Positions 37,541 through 48,412 are shown, numbered from the stretch's first letter. The stretch is DNA of 64,000 nucleotides from Actinomycetota bacterium (GCA_003569265.1 BGON01000003.1:1-64000), one strand, 5' to 3'. Notes: a model not told the origin generated them from the sequence alone. Made by a program: numbers and translations.

Positions 37541-39421
37541 ATGCCTGCAATTTCACTTGCTAAGGCGCCGCAACCAGCAGCAACTAATCCGGCGCAGATA
37601 CGTAACTTCTGCATCATTGCCCATATTGATCACGGCAAATCAACTCTTGCTGATCGCATGTTGGGAATTACCGAAGTAGTAGAAGCGCGCAATATGCGTG
37701 CGCAGTATCTCGATCGCATGGATATTGAGCGCGAACGCGGAATCACAATCAAATCTCAAGCAGTACGTCTGCCATGGCGCAGTGGAATCGATGGTCAGGA
37801 ATACATCCTGAACATGATTGACACACCAGGTCACGTTGACTTCACCTATGAAGTTTCACGCTCACTTGCAGCCTGTGAAGGCGCTGTTCTGCTCGTGGAT
37901 TGTGCACAGGGAATTGAAGCTCAGACCTTGGCAAATCTTTATTTAGCAATGGAGAATAATCTGACGATTATTCCTGTGCTCAACAAAATCGATCTACCTA
38001 ACGCCCAACCTGAAAAGTTTGCTGCAGAGTTAGCAAAGCTCATCGGTTGTGAGCCAGAGGATTGTTTGCGTGTTTCAGGTAAGACTGGAGATGGCGTTGC
38101 AGAGCTACTCGATCAAATCATTGCTCAAATTCCAGCACCTGTTGGAGATGCAAGCGCGCCAGCTCGTGCACTTATTTTTGACTCTGTATATGACAGCTAT
38201 CGCGGTGTTGTTACATATGTTCGCGTTATTGATGGTCACTTATCACCACGCGAACAGATTCAAATGTTTTCAACTGGTGTTCGACATGAAGCCCTTGAAG
38301 TTGGCGTTATTTCACCAGAACCAGTTGCCTCTAAAGGTTTAGGAGTGGGTGAAGTAGGCTACTTAATTACTGGCGTTAAAGATGTGCGCCAATCACGTGT
38401 GGGCGACACGATTACTACCTATAACAACCCAACAAAGACGGCACTTGCCGGATATAAAGATCCAAAGCCAATGGTTTTCTCAGGCCTCTTTCCTCTAGAT
38501 GGTGCAGATTTTCCTGTGCTGCGTGAAGCACTCGATAAGTTACAACTCAACGATGCAGCCCTTGTTTATGAACCAGAGAGCTCAGCAGCTCTAGGTTTTG
38601 GTTTCCGTTGTGGTTTCCTTGGGCTTCTCCATATGGAAATCGTGCGTGAGCGTCTAGAGCGCGAACACAAACTCAATTTAATCTCAACAGCACCTAACGT
38701 TGTTTACAACGTTGTGATGGATGATGGCAAAGAGATTCGTGTTACTAACCCATCTGAGTTTCCTGAAGGCAAAGTTGCAACTGTTTATGAACCTATTGTT
38801 AAATCAACGATTCTTGCTCCTTCAGAGTTCATTGGAACAATCATGGAGCTATGCCAAGAGCGCCGCGGAATCTTGCTGGGTATGGATTACATCTCAGAAG
38901 AGCGAGTTGAAATCCGTTATGACTTGCCATTGGCAGAAATTGTTTTTGATTTCTTTGACCAGCTAAAATCCCGCACTAAAGGTTATGCATCCCTAGATTA
39001 TGAAGAAAAGGGTGACGCAGAAGGCAACCTAGTAAAGGTAGATATTTTGCTTCAAGGTGAGGCCGTCGATGCCTTCAGCGCAATCGTTCACCGCGATAAG
39101 GCTTATGCCTATGGCGTGATGATGACTGGCAAACTACGCGAACTAATTCCACGCCAACAGTTTGAAGTTCCTATTCAGGCCGCCATTGGCTCTCGCATTA
39201 TCGCCCGCGAAAGTATCCGTGCTATCCGCAAAGATGTTTTGGCTAAGTGTTACGGCGGAGATATCTCTCGTAAGCGAAAGCTCTTAGAGAAGCAAAAAGA
39301 GGGTAAGAAGCGCATGAAGATGGTGGGACGCGTTGAAGTTCCACAAGAGGCTTTCGTAGCAGCACTTGCGACCGATGCAGATATTGAAAAGGTCAAGGCT
39401 GCACGCAAAGCAGGGCAATGA
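37541..39421 (+). CDS. lepA: Elongation factor 4 (LepA)
   Basis: A 626-residue translational GTPase. G1 is AHIDHGKST near residue 28, G2/G3 are RGITIK and DTPGHVDF near 67-100, and G4 is NKID near 147. The LepA-only C-terminal domain ([22 protein letters not shown], about 576-597) is complete. The first 20 residues are a non-conserved lead (Pro/Ala/Gln). Its stop overlaps hemW by 4 bases. Confidence 0.97.
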   Translation: MPAISLAKAPQPAATNPAQIRNFCIIAHIDHGKSTLADRMLGITEVVEARNMRAQYLDRMDIERERGITIKSQAVRLPWRSGIDGQEYILNMIDTPGHVDFTYEVSRSLAACEGAVLLVDCAQGIEAQTLANLYLAMENNLTIIPVLNKIDLPNAQPEKFAAELAKLIGCEPEDCLRVSGKTGDGVAELLDQIIAQIPAPVGDASAPARALIFDSVYDSYRGVVTYVRVIDGHLSPREQIQMFSTGVRHEALEVGVISPEPVASKGLGVGEVGYLITGVKDVRQSRVGDTITTYNNPTKTALAGYKDPKPMVFSGLFPLDGADFPVLREALDKLQLNDAALVYEPESSAALGFGFRCGFLGLLHMEIVRERLEREHKLNLISTAPNVVYNVVMDDGKEIRVTNPSEFPEGKVATVYEPIVKSTILAPSEFIGTIMELCQERRGILLGMDYISEERVEIRYDLPLAEIVFDFFDQLKSRTKGYASLDYEEKGDAEGNLVKVDILLQGEAVDAFSAIVHRDKAYAYGVMMTGKLRELIPRQQFEVPIQAAIGSRIIARESIRAIRKDVLAKCYGGDISRKRKLLEKQKEGKKRMKMVGRVEVPQEAFVAALATDADIEKVKAARKAGQ

Positions 39422-40539
39422 CGCTCTCTTTTTACGTACATATCCCGTACTGCATTAAGCGCTGCGGCTACTGTGATTTCAACACTTACACTCCATCAGA
39501 GCTCCAAGATGGTGCAACATTAGAAATCGTTAGCAATGACTACATCGATGCCGTCTTAAAAGAGTTAGATGCTGCGCCAAAAGATCCGGTTCCCACAATC
39601 TTCTTTGGGGGAGGAACTCCTTCACTTTTGCCAGCAGATGATCTAGGGCGGGTAATTGCCGCCATTAAGGTGCGTAATGGGTTAGCGCAAGATTGTGAAA
39701 TAACCCTTGAAGCCAATCCTGATTCAGTAACGAAAGAGAAGTTAGAGCGCTACCTAGAAGTGGGATTTAATCGAATCTCATTTGGAATGCAATCTGCTAA
39801 ACCACATGTTTTGGCAGTCCTAGATCGCACGCACAATCCAGAAAACGTAAAGCGTGCAGTTGATATGGCACGAACTGCAGGATTTAAGAGCATTAGCGTT
39901 GATTTGATTTACGGAACGCCAGGGGAGTCATTAGATGATTGGCGAGAGAGCGTGCAGGAGGCGATTGATTTAGATATCGATCACATCAGTGCATATGCAC
40001 TCATTGTCGAAACTGGCACAAAGTTAGCTGCCCAGATTAAACGTGGTGATCTATCAATGCCTGATGATGATTTGATGGCAGATATGTATTTACTAGTGGA
40101 TCAAATGTGTGAGGAGCGCGGACTGAGTTGGTATGAGCTCTCTAATTGGTCAAAGCCTTCCCATGAGTGTCGTCACAATATTGCTTACTGGGAGAATAGA
40201 AACTGGTGGGGCCTTGGGCCAGGTGCTCATTCGCACGTTGATGGAAAACGTTTTTGGAATGTGAAACACCCCAATGCCTATAAAGAAAAGCTTTTTTCTT
40301 CACAATCACCCATTCACGAAAGTGAAGAGTTGACATCAGAACAAAAAGCCCGTGAATCAATAATGCTCAGGATTCGTATGCGAGATGGCTTACAGATTTC
40401 ACTACTAGAGCCCCATCAATTAGAGCTTCTGGCTACTTATCGTGAAAATGGATATATCGAACTGCGTGATGATCGCGTCTTGCTGACTCCAGTGGGACGC
40501 TTGATTGCAGATCGAATCGTGCGAGAAATAACTTTCTAG
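39418..40539 (+). CDS. hemW: Radical SAM heme chaperone HemW-like
   Basis: A 373-residue radical SAM protein. The cluster motif is [12 protein letters not shown] (Cx3Cx2C) near residue 9, with [11 protein letters not shown] near 60. It has the HemW-type extra C-terminal domain with [18 protein letters not shown]. It lies in the usual lepA-hemW-hrcA order. HemW hands heme to targets; it is often mis-named as coproporphyrinogen oxidase, and the short N-terminus here (no extra Cys of HemN) favours HemW. Confidence 0.92.
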   Translation: MTLSFYVHIPYCIKRCGYCDFNTYTPSELQDGATLEIVSNDYIDAVLKELDAAPKDPVPTIFFGGGTPSLLPADDLGRVIAAIKVRNGLAQDCEITLEANPDSVTKEKLERYLEVGFNRISFGMQSAKPHVLAVLDRTHNPENVKRAVDMARTAGFKSISVDLIYGTPGESLDDWRESVQEAIDLDIDHISAYALIVETGTKLAAQIKRGDLSMPDDDLMADMYLLVDQMCEERGLSWYELSNWSKPSHECRHNIAYWENRNWWGLGPGAHSHVDGKRFWNVKHPNAYKEKLFSSQSPIHESEELTSEQKARESIMLRIRMRDGLQISLLEPHQLELLATYRENGYIELRDDRVLLTPVGRLIADRIVREITF

Positions 40540-40554
40540 TAACCTAGGCTCACT

Positions 40555-41283
40555 ATGTCATCACGCCGCCTTGAAATCCTCCGCGCAATTGTCGATGAGT
40601 ACGTTTCGACACAGGAGCCTGTCGGCTCAAAGTCAATCGCCGATCACCATGGACTCGGAATTTCACCTGCCACAATCCGAAATGAAATGGCTGTTCTTGA
40701 AGATGAAGGCTTGATAACACAACCTCACACAAGTGCTGGACGCATTCCAACAGATCTTGGATATCGAGTTTTTGTAGATAAGTTAACAACTGTTAAGCAG
40801 CTCTCAACTGCTGAACGCAGAGCGATTGAAACATTTCTTCAGGGCTCTAATGATTTGGAAGAGTTATTGAAAAGATCTGCCAAGTTATTAGCAGATATTA
40901 CAAAACAAGTTGCTGTCGTTACATTCCCAATAATTGGAGAAAGCCGGGAGAAGATGGCAATCTCAGGAACAGCAAACTTGGCTCGGTCTGGCGAAGATTT
41001 AGGTCTTACTCTCTCACCAATTCTTGAAGCACTTGAAGAACAGGTTGTTATTTTGCGTTTGCTTGATGAGGCGCGTTCAACGGTGCACGTTCGAATAGGT
41101 AGTGAGCAGAACGAGACAAATTTGCAATCAACATCATTAGTCACAGTTGGTTACGGCGTCGAGTCGGCCCAACATGGCGCAGTTGGTGTCTTAGGGCCAA
41201 CTCGTATGGATTACGCAGGTTCTATCGCCGCAGTATCTGCAGTTGCTCGCTATGTCGGCCGCTTTATTGATGAAGGCGCATAA
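40555..41283 (+). CDS. hrcA: Heat-shock repressor HrcA, missing the central domain
   Basis: A 242-residue protein. The N-terminal winged helix (RRLEILRAIVDEYVSTQEPVGS, then ISPATIRNEMAVLEDEGLI and HTSAGRIPT) is intact, as is the C-terminal part (GTANLARS, LEALEEQVVILRLLDEA, GVLGPTRMDYAGSIAAVSAVARYVG). Normal HrcA is about 340 residues. Here the text jumps from QVAVVTFP (about 122) straight to EKMAISGTANLA, so about 95 residues of the inserted dimerising domain are gone, in frame. No CIRCE element is seen in this region. dnaJ follows by 1 base. Confidence 0.9.
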   Translation: MSSRRLEILRAIVDEYVSTQEPVGSKSIADHHGLGISPATIRNEMAVLEDEGLITQPHTSAGRIPTDLGYRVFVDKLTTVKQLSTAERRAIETFLQGSNDLEELLKRSAKLLADITKQVAVVTFPIIGESREKMAISGTANLARSGEDLGLTLSPILEALEEQVVILRLLDEARSTVHVRIGSEQNETNLQSTSLVTVGYGVESAQHGAVGVLGPTRMDYAGSIAAVSAVARYVGRFIDEGA

Positions 41284-41284
41284 G

Positions 41285-42385
41285 TTGAGCGATCATTACC
41301 AAACGCTCGGTGTTACGCGCGAAGCCTCGGCAGATGAAATTAAGAAGGCATACCGCAAACTTGCCCGTGAATTACACCCAGATGTGAACCCAGATCCAAA
41401 GGTGCAGGATAAGTTCAAGGAAATTACAGCTGCCTATGAAGTACTCAGTGATTCTCAAAAGCGTCAGTCATATGACATGGGTGGAAGTGCATTTGGTGGA
41501 GGCGGTTTTGGTGGTGGCTTTAGCGACATCATGGATGCATTCTTTGGTGGCGGTGGATCACGTGGCCCACGTCCACGTATGCGCGCAGGGCAAGATTCAC
41601 TCATTCGTGTGCAAGTAGATTTACACGAAGCATGCTTTGGAACAGAGCGCGAGATAACTGTTGAAAGCGCAGTTGTGTGCCCTAAGTGCACAGGCAGCGG
41701 TTGTATTGATGGTGGACAACCATCAACATGTGCGGTGTGCAGAGGTCGCGGTGAAACTCAGCAAGTAGTTCGCTCAGTCATTGGTCAAGTAATGACTTCA
41801 CGTCCATGTAATGCATGTGGTGGATATGGAAGTGTTATTCAAAATCCTTGTCGTGAGTGCGCAGGGGAAGGTCGCGTTCGATCACGACAGAACATCCAAG
41901 TGAAGATTCCTGCAGGAGTTGAAACTGGGAATCGTATTCAACTATCGGGCCGCGGTGAAGTAGGCCATGGTGGGGGACCTGCCGGTGATTTATATGTTGA
42001 AATTGTTGAAACAGATCATGACTATTTGATTCGTGAAGGCGATACTTTGCATATGTCTCTCTCTGTCTCTATGAGCGCTGCAGCCATTGGCACAACAGTC
42101 ACCGTTGAATCTTTAGATGGCCCAGTCAATGTTCAGGTTAAAGCTGGAACACAAAGCGGAACTCCTATTGCAATTAAGGGTAAGGGAATGACTCGCTTGC
42201 GACATGGTGGCCGTGGAGATTTAGTTGTTCATGTTGAAGTTCAGACTCCCACCAAACTCAGTCGTGACGAGGAAGAGTTATTGAAGAAGTTTGCTGATTT
42301 GCGGGGAGAAAAATCGGGAGATGCCCATGTTAAGAACCCAGATGGTGGAATCTTTGCCAAGATTAAAGGTGCGTTCACAAAATAA
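41285..42385 (+). CDS. dnaJ: Chaperone DnaJ
   Basis: Hsp40 co-chaperone of DnaK, 366 residues from TTG 41285, which has GAAGG 8 bases upstream and gives the typical SDHYQTLGV start. An ATG at 41270 is possible but poorly placed. The J domain has HPD near residue 33, then a short Gly/Phe region (GGGGFGGGF). There are four CxxCxGxG zinc repeats (CPKCTGSG, CAVCRGRG, CNACGGYG, CRECAGEG, about 136-205), then the C-terminal substrate domains. This is the DnaJ2-type partner of hrcA seen in actinobacteria. Its stop overlaps rsmE (TAATG). Confidence 0.95.
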   Translation: MSDHYQTLGVTREASADEIKKAYRKLARELHPDVNPDPKVQDKFKEITAAYEVLSDSQKRQSYDMGGSAFGGGGFGGGFSDIMDAFFGGGGSRGPRPRMRAGQDSLIRVQVDLHEACFGTEREITVESAVVCPKCTGSGCIDGGQPSTCAVCRGRGETQQVVRSVIGQVMTSRPCNACGGYGSVIQNPCRECAGEGRVRSRQNIQVKIPAGVETGNRIQLSGRGEVGHGGGPAGDLYVEIVETDHDYLIREGDTLHMSLSVSMSAAAIGTTVTVESLDGPVNVQVKAGTQSGTPIAIKGKGMTRLRHGGRGDLVVHVEVQTPTKLSRDEEELLKKFADLRGEKSGDAHVKNPDGGIFAKIKGAFTK

Positions 42386-43095
42386 TGCTGACTCTATTTT
42401 TCGTTGATGACCTGCCAACAACAGTGGGGCAGATTTATGAATTTAATAATGAAGATGCCAACCATGCGGTGCGGGTATTGCGCATGAAAGCTGGGGATAT
42501 TTTTATGCTCAGCGATGGGCAAGGCAGTTGGAGCCAGGTGAAAGCATTTGCTATTAAAAAGAGGTCACTTGAAGTTGAAGTCATGGCCTCGGGATTTCAA
42601 GAAGTCTTAGCAACAACCATCACAGTCGTGCAGGCGCTGCCGAAAAGTGATCGCGCAAAAGAGGCTATTGAGCTATTAACTGAAGCAGGTGTTGATCGTA
42701 TTGTGCCATGGCAGGCATCTCGCAGTATCGGTAAAGTCTCTGAGAAGTTTTCAACTACTGCCCGTGAAGCGAGTAAGCAATCACGCAGGTTACGAATTCC
42801 AGAAGTTACAGATATCGCAACAACGCAGCAGATCTGTGAAGCAATAAAGCTCAGTGATTTGGCAATCGTTTTCCATGAAAGCACAACAACCAAACTCAGT
42901 GATGCCATCTCTTCTCATAACGTTGCACATCTGCTCATCATCATCGGACCTGAAGGTGGAATAACACCAACTGAACTTGATCAATTCGTTGAAGCTGGGG
43001 CAAAAGTTGCGCTGATGGGACGACCAATCTTGCGCTCAGCCCATGCAGGTATTGCGGCAGTCGCGGCTATTTCAGCCTTGCTCAAGGTATGGTAA
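42385..43095 (+). CDS. rsmE: 16S rRNA m3U1498 methyltransferase RsmE
   Basis: A 236-residue SPOUT enzyme. The N-terminal PUA-like domain has NHAVRVLRMKAGD (about 26-38), and the knot domain has ALPKSDRAKEAIELLTEAGVD (about 78-98), LLIIIGPEGGITPTEL near 189 and MGRPILRSAHAGIAAV near 216. It sits between dnaJ and hinT as in many actinobacteria. Confidence 0.95.
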   Translation: MLTLFFVDDLPTTVGQIYEFNNEDANHAVRVLRMKAGDIFMLSDGQGSWSQVKAFAIKKRSLEVEVMASGFQEVLATTITVVQALPKSDRAKEAIELLTEAGVDRIVPWQASRSIGKVSEKFSTTAREASKQSRRLRIPEVTDIATTQQICEAIKLSDLAIVFHESTTTKLSDAISSHNVAHLLIIIGPEGGITPTELDQFVEAGAKVALMGRPILRSAHAGIAAVAAISALLKVW

Positions 43096-43099
43096 TTAC

Positions 43100-43447
43100 G
43101 TGGCGTTAGATTCAAACTGCTTGTTCTGCAAAATCATCACAGGCGATATTCCTGCGCAAATCATTTATCGCAATGAAAATGTTGTGGCATTTAATGACAT
43201 AGCTCCACAAGCGCCAACACATGTTTTAATTGTTCCCACTCTGCATGTTGAAAATGCAGCAGGATTAGCCAAGATGTCTCCCACTCTTACCGCCGACATG
43301 TTTGTTGCCGCCGGTGAGATCGCAGCAACTCATGGCTTGCGCGGTTATAGAACCGTCTTTAACACTGGCGCAGAGGCTGGCCAAACAGTTTTTCACGCTC
43401 ACCTGCATCTTCTGGGTGGGCGTGGACTGGCTTGGCCCCCAGGTTAA
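43100..43447 (+). CDS. hinT: HIT-family nucleotide hydrolase HinT
   Basis: A 115-residue purine nucleoside phosphoramidase-like protein. CLFCKIITGDIPAQIIYRN opens the fold, and the histidine triad is VFHAHLHLLGG near 97. GTG 43100 gives the normal N-terminus. The longer ATG at 43043 would only read back into rsmE. It overlaps the longest reading of phoH. Confidence 0.94.
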   Translation: MALDSNCLFCKIITGDIPAQIIYRNENVVAFNDIAPQAPTHVLIVPTLHVENAAGLAKMSPTLTADMFVAAGEIAATHGLRGYRTVFNTGAEAGQTVFHAHLHLLGGRGLAWPPG

Positions 43448-43464
43448 AGATAGATTTGGCATTA

Positions 43465-44445
43465 ATGGAACGCACACTCATTACGGTCCCAACCGCTATT
43501 CCCATGGTTGCGCTGATCGGCTCACATGATGGCAATCTTCGCGCTGTTGAAGCGGCTTTTCCTTCAGTAAACATCACTGTTCGCGGAAATGAAATCACTC
43601 TGCGCGGACCACACATTGATTGCATCGCCCTTGAAAATCTCTTTGGTGAGCTCATGGTCGTTATTCGTTCAGGAAATCTTCTTACCGTTGACGCTGTTGC
43701 TCGCTCAATTGCAATGCTTGAGAGCAAGCCAGTGGATCATCCAGCAGAGGTTTTATCCTTAAATATTGTTAGCAATCGTGGCCGCTCCATTAGACCAAAG
43801 ACTGCTAATCAAAAGCGTTATGTGGATGCAATTGAAGATCACACAATTACCTTTGGAATTGGGCCAGCAGGAACAGGTAAGACGTATTTAGCAATGGCCA
43901 AAGCAGTCTCTGCCCTGCAAGCTAAGAAAGTAAATCGCATTGTTCTTACCCGCCCAGCAGTTGAAGCAGGCGAACACTTAGGTTTCTTGCCAGGAACTCT
44001 CAATGAAAAGATTGATCCGTATTTGCGCCCACTCTTTGACGCCCTTCACGACATGATCGATATTGAAACCATTCCACGCATGATGCAGAGTGGAATTATC
44101 GAAGTTGCACCCCTTGCCTTCATGCGTGGTCGCACGCTCAATGAGGCCTTTATTATTTTGGATGAGGCACAAAACACCACACCAGAGCAGATGAAGATGT
44201 TCTTAACTCGCCTGGGCTTTGGTTCAAAGATGGTTATTACTGGCGATGTGACTCAGATCGATCTACCGAATGGTCAGCATTCAGGACTGCGGGTGGTTAG
44301 AGATATCTTGAAAGGTATTGATGACATTGCCTTCCTTGAACTTACTGCCGAAGATGTTGTTCGCCACCGCCTGATTGGCGATATTGTGAAGGCGTATGAC
44401 AAATTTGATGAGGCGAAACAAGCCCTTCGCCCGATTCGCAAATAG
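43465..44445 (+). CDS. phoH: PhoH-like ATPase
   Basis: A cytosolic P-loop ATPase, 326 residues from ATG 43465. An N-terminal PhoH-associated domain runs to about 95. The ATPase has GIGPAGTGKTYLA near 131, the Walker B-like FIILDEAQN near 229 and MVITGDVTQIDLP near 254. It is usually linked with ybeY and RNA/ribosome quality control, as here. Earlier starts at TTG 43432 or 43456 are possible; the ribosome site AGGTTAAAG lies closer to TTG 43456, so the exact start is uncertain. Confidence 0.92.
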   Translation: MERTLITVPTAIPMVALIGSHDGNLRAVEAAFPSVNITVRGNEITLRGPHIDCIALENLFGELMVVIRSGNLLTVDAVARSIAMLESKPVDHPAEVLSLNIVSNRGRSIRPKTANQKRYVDAIEDHTITFGIGPAGTGKTYLAMAKAVSALQAKKVNRIVLTRPAVEAGEHLGFLPGTLNEKIDPYLRPLFDALHDMIDIETIPRMMQSGIIEVAPLAFMRGRTLNEAFIILDEAQNTTPEQMKMFLTRLGFGSKMVITGDVTQIDLPNGQHSGLRVVRDILKGIDDIAFLELTAEDVVRHRLIGDIVKAYDKFDEAKQALRPIRK

Positions 44446-44882
44446 ATGACAATAGAAGTTACAAATAGTTCAGGGCAGCTAGTCCCAAGTGCAGAGGTTA
44501 CTTCTCTGCTTTCTTTTGCCTTGGGTGAGTTAAGACTTAATCCAGAGTGTGATCTCAATCTTGGTTTTATTGATGATCACTACATGACTGAACTCCACAT
44601 TAAGTGGATGGATGAACCTGGAAGTACAGATGTTTTATCTTTTCCAATGGATATGCCAGAATAGAAGGTGAAATTGTCACTCTGGGCGACATCATGATCA
44701 GTCCAACTTTTGCCACAGCACAAGCCTTAGCTGCTGGGCATTCAACTGAGCATGAGATCTACATTCTCGCTACCCACGGTTTATTGCATATAATTGGATA
44801 TGACCATGCAGAACCGGATGAAGAAAAGATTATGTTTGCCCTGCAGGAACAAATCGTAGAAAAGTGGAAGCAAACTCAATGA
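44446..44882 (+). CDS. ybeY: Endoribonuclease YbeY, one frameshift (probable sequence error)
   Basis: Needed for 16S rRNA 3'-end maturation in many bacteria. The first frame runs to a TAG at 44662-44664 and carries [11 protein letters not shown]. The second frame picks up at once with [14 protein letters not shown] and the metal motif [11 protein letters not shown] (three His). One base lost near 44663 (GAATAGAAGG for GAATTAGAAGG) reunites them into 145 residues, the normal size. It lies between phoH and the CBS protein, with an ATGA overlap to the latter. Confidence 0.9.
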
Positions 44883-46156
44883 GTCCGATAGCTATCGTTA
44901 GCATCATTTTATTGCTGGCTTTTGCAGGATTTTTAGCTGCATCTGAGTCTGCTCTTACATCTATCTCTCGCATCGTTGTTGAAGAGTTAGAGGGCAAGCG
45001 CGGGGGATTATTGCTGCGCAAATACAGTGCCGAGCCAGCTCGATATCTCAATGTGATTCTTCTGGTTCGAAAGCTCTGCGAATTCACTGCCACAGTTCTA
45101 TTAGCCGTTATTTTGCTGCGCAATTACTCATCAGCACAAGCAATGGCATTAACTGTTGCCATCATGGTGGTGCTTTCCTATGTGGTGGTGGGCGTTGGTC
45201 CACGAACTCTTGGAAAACAACAGCCTCATAAATATGCCCGCTATGGAATTATCGTGGCATATGGATTGGCTTTTGCACTTGGCCCAGTTACTAAGATTTT
45301 AATTGCTTTGGGTAATGCTCTGACTCCAGGTAAAGGATTTCGCTCTGGCCCATTTACATCAGAGGCTGAGCTACGTGACTTAGTAGATCAAGCTCATGAG
45401 CGTGGTCTTGTGGAATCAGATGAACACGAAATGATTCACTCAGTATTTGAACTTGGTGACACTTTGGTTCGAGAACTCATGGTTCCTCGCACAGATATGG
45501 TCTGGATTGAAAAAGATAAGAATCTGCGTCAAGGCTTATCTCTTGCACTTCGCTCTGGTTTTTCACGAATTCCAGTTGTTGGAACAGGTCCAGATAACAT
45601 TATTGGAATTGTTTATGTTAAAGATTTAGCACGTCGAGCCCTTGATCACCATGAGGCCGAACAAACTGAGAACATTGAACAACACATGCGCCCAGCCACC
45701 TTTGTTCCTGAAATCAAGATGGCTGATGAACTATTGAAAGAGATGCAGCGCAATCAGATTCACTTAGCGGTAGTGGTTGATGAATATGGCGGGACTGCTG
45801 GCATCATTACAATTGAAGACATCATCGAAGAAATCGTGGGTGAGATTGAAGATGAGTTTGATGATGGAGAAGATGATTTTGCTTGGCTGAGTCCAAATCA
45901 GGCAAGAGCTAACGCCTCACTTCATATTGAAGATCTAGCTGATGAATTAAAGATTGAAATCAATGAATCTGATTTTGAGGATGTAGACACAATCGGTGGA
46001 TTAATGGCGCAAAAGCTGGGTCGTGTGCCAATTGCTGGATCAACAGTTTCATTACATGGTTGGTCCATCACTTCAGAGCGTCCATTGGGCCGCCGTCGTA
46101 GAATTAGTAGCGTGTTAATCGAGCGTCTTGAGAAAGAGATTGAAGACCACGAGTAA
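44879..46156 (+). CDS. CNNM/CorC-type transporter with CBS pair
   Basis: A 425-residue membrane protein. The DUF21/CNNM domain has about four helices in residues 1-145, a CBS pair follows at about 190-325 ([13 protein letters not shown] ... [28 protein letters not shown]), then a CorC/HlyC C-terminal domain (about 340-425). The family exports Mg2+/Co2+ or regulates it; the older name haemolysin is misleading. ATG 44879 overlaps the ybeY stop. Order phoH-ybeY-CNNM is conserved in actinobacteria. Confidence 0.92.
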   Translation: MSPIAIVSIILLLAFAGFLAASESALTSISRIVVEELEGKRGGLLLRKYSAEPARYLNVILLVRKLCEFTATVLLAVILLRNYSSAQAMALTVAIMVVLSYVVVGVGPRTLGKQQPHKYARYGIIVAYGLAFALGPVTKILIALGNALTPGKGFRSGPFTSEAELRDLVDQAHERGLVESDEHEMIHSVFELGDTLVRELMVPRTDMVWIEKDKNLRQGLSLALRSGFSRIPVVGTGPDNIIGIVYVKDLARRALDHHEAEQTENIEQHMRPATFVPEIKMADELLKEMQRNQIHLAVVVDEYGGTAGIITIEDIIEEIVGEIEDEFDDGEDDFAWLSPNQARANASLHIEDLADELKIEINESDFEDVDTIGGLMAQKLGRVPIAGSTVSLHGWSITSERPLGRRRRISSVLIERLEKEIEDHE

Positions 46157-46172
46157 GAGATAGAATCGCCCA

Positions 46173-46958
46173 ATGCGCATCGTCCGTTTCTCTCCAGGTC
46201 CTGACTCAGGACTAGGTACCGACCCACTCTTTGGTCTTCTAGAAGACGATGCCACGATTACGGTTATTACAGGCGATCCCATCTACTCAGGGATTCAAAA
46301 GACTGCAGCTACAGTTCCAGTTTCTAAAGTGCGCTTACTTGCACCGGTTATCCCACGTTCTAAAGTTGTTTGTATCGGCAAGAACTACGCCGATCACGCA
46401 GCTGAGATGGGTGGGGTTGTGCCAGATGAACCCATTATCTTTTTAAAACCTAACACCTCTGTCATCGGCCCAAACGACACCATTGTTTGGCCAGATATGT
46501 CAGAGCGCATTGATCATGAATCAGAGTTAGCAATTGTTATTGGTCGCCTTTGTAAGGATGTTCCTATTGAGCGCGTCAACGATGTGATTTTTGGTTACAC
46601 CATCGCCAATGATGTGACTGCACGAGATTTACAGAAAAAAGATGGTCAATGGACTCGCGCAAAAAGCTTTGACACTTTCTGTCCACTAGGCCCATGGATT
46701 GATACTGATTTCGTTCCTGGCACACAGAAAATTACTGCAACGGTCAATGGCGAGCTCAAGCAGTCAGCTCAGTTAAGTGACATGATCTTTAAAACCCCTG
46801 AAATCATTAACTTTGTCTCACGTGTAATGACCTTGCTTCCAGGAGACATCATTTTGACTGGTACGCCAGCCGGTATTGGCCCCATGGTTGCTGGGGCAGA
46901 TGCGACAATGGCTATTGAAGGTTTAGGCGAGCTAACTAATAAAGTGAGAAAAAATTGA
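46173..46958 (+). CDS. Fumarylacetoacetate hydrolase family protein
   Basis: A 261-residue FAH-fold enzyme. KVVCIGKNYADHAAEMG near 69-85, the metal ligand Glu residues in DHESELAIVIGR near 114-125, the NDVTARDLQKKDGQW stretch near 149-163, and LTGTPAGIGPM near 228 are visible. Such enzymes hydrolyse C-C bonds of acylpyruvates or decarboxylate oxaloacetate; the substrate cannot be read from sequence. gltX overlaps its stop by 4 bases, an order shared by many actinobacteria. Confidence 0.9.
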   Translation: MRIVRFSPGPDSGLGTDPLFGLLEDDATITVITGDPIYSGIQKTAATVPVSKVRLLAPVIPRSKVVCIGKNYADHAAEMGGVVPDEPIIFLKPNTSVIGPNDTIVWPDMSERIDHESELAIVIGRLCKDVPIERVNDVIFGYTIANDVTARDLQKKDGQWTRAKSFDTFCPLGPWIDTDFVPGTQKITATVNGELKQSAQLSDMIFKTPEIINFVSRVMTLLPGDIILTGTPAGIGPMVAGADATMAIEGLGELTNKVRKN

Positions 46959-48412
46959 GTAAAAAAGTGAAGGTTCGTTTCGCACCCTCTCCAACTGGTG
47001 ATCTGCATGTGGGAAATATCCGCACAGCTCTCTTTGACTGGGCATATGCGCGCCACACAGGTGGAACATTCCTATTTCGCATTGAAGACACTGACACAAC
47101 CCGTGTTACAGATGAATATATTCAAGCTGCAATAGACACATTAAAGTGGCTTGGTCTGAACTGGGATGAAGGTCCTGAAGTTGGTGGCGAGAATGGCCCT
47201 TACTTACAGTCACAGCGTTTAGGAATTTACACCGAATGGGCACAAAAGTTTCTTGACCAAAAAGATGCCTATCACTGCTACTGCTCAGCTGATGAGTTAG
47301 AAGCGGTACGTGAAGCACAACGCAAAGCAAATGTTGCACCGGGATATAACGGTCATTGCCGTGATTTAACACCAGACCAAATTACAACCTATAAGAGCCA
47401 AGGACGCTTGCCAGTGGTGCGTATGCGCATGCCTGATGGCACAACAACTTTCACCGATTTAATCCGTGGAGATGTCTCCTTTGATCATAAGTTTGTTCCT
47501 GACTTTGTCTTAGCACGTGGAGATGGCTCGCCTCTTTACACCTTAGCTGTTGCAGTTGATGATGTTTTAATGAAGGTCACGCATGTTCTACGCGGTGAAG
47601 ATCTACTTTCTTCCACACCCCGTCAGATCCGTGTGTATCAAGCAATGGGTTTAGCGCTAGAGGATTACCCAGTATTTGCTCACTTGCCATTTGTTATGGG
47701 TCAAGATAATGCAAAGCTTTCAAAGCGAAACGGTGAAGTTTCAATTGCTTGGTATAGAGATAAAGGATTCTTGCCTGAGGCAATCTGTAATTATTTGGCT
47801 CTACTAGGTTGGTCACCGGGGGATGATCGTGAAAACGTAACAATGAAGGAGCTCACTGAGCTCTTTACTGTCGAGAAGGTTCACTCATCACCTGCCCGCT
47901 TTGATATGAAAAAGCTTGAGGCAATCAATGGTGACAAGATCCGCGCCTTAACTATTGATGAATTTCTAGATTGGTCACTGCCATTTTTGACTAAGGCTGG
48001 AGTCATTACAGGAAGCACCGATGAGATTGCACTTGTGAAGCTAGCGCTGCCATTGATTCAAGAGCGAATCATTATGCTTAGTGAAGTGCCAGCAATGCTC
48101 AAGTTCCTATTTGTTAAAAACTTCGCAGTTGAAGCAGAGAGTGTTGCAAAGATTACTGATGATGCCTCAAAGCAGGTATTACAGCGCTCACTTAAGGAGT
48201 TGGAACCACTATCAACGTGGAATCACGAGAGTATAGAAGCTGCTCTGCGATCATCTTTGATTGAAGAGATGGGATTAAAACCACGTATTGCATTTGGTGC
48301 AGTGCGCATCGCAACAACAGGTAGCACTATTTCACCACCGCTATTTGAATCTATTGAATTACTTGGCAAAGAGGCTTCATTGGCCCGTATTCGCGCGGGG
48401 TTAGAGCTCTAA
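46955..48412 (+). CDS. gltX: Glutamyl-tRNA synthetase
   Basis: A 485-residue class I synthetase. The HIGH-type motif is DLHVGNIRTALFDW near 16-29, and the KMSKS-type motif is KLSKRNGEV near 248. The C-terminal anticodon domain is present. The start is TTG 46955 in a TTGA overlap with the FAH gene. Two tRNA genes, tRNA-Gln and tRNA-Glu, lie directly downstream, a natural link as Glu-tRNA ligase may also charge tRNA-Gln for amidation by GatCAB. Confidence 0.96.
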   Translation: MSKKVKVRFAPSPTGDLHVGNIRTALFDWAYARHTGGTFLFRIEDTDTTRVTDEYIQAAIDTLKWLGLNWDEGPEVGGENGPYLQSQRLGIYTEWAQKFLDQKDAYHCYCSADELEAVREAQRKANVAPGYNGHCRDLTPDQITTYKSQGRLPVVRMRMPDGTTTFTDLIRGDVSFDHKFVPDFVLARGDGSPLYTLAVAVDDVLMKVTHVLRGEDLLSSTPRQIRVYQAMGLALEDYPVFAHLPFVMGQDNAKLSKRNGEVSIAWYRDKGFLPEAICNYLALLGWSPGDDRENVTMKELTELFTVEKVHSSPARFDMKKLEAINGDKIRALTIDEFLDWSLPFLTKAGVITGSTDEIALVKLALPLIQERIIMLSEVPAMLKFLFVKNFAVEAESVAKITDDASKQVLQRSLKELEPLSTWNHESIEAALRSSLIEEMGLKPRIAFGAVRIATTGSTISPPLFESIELLGKEASLARIRAGLEL

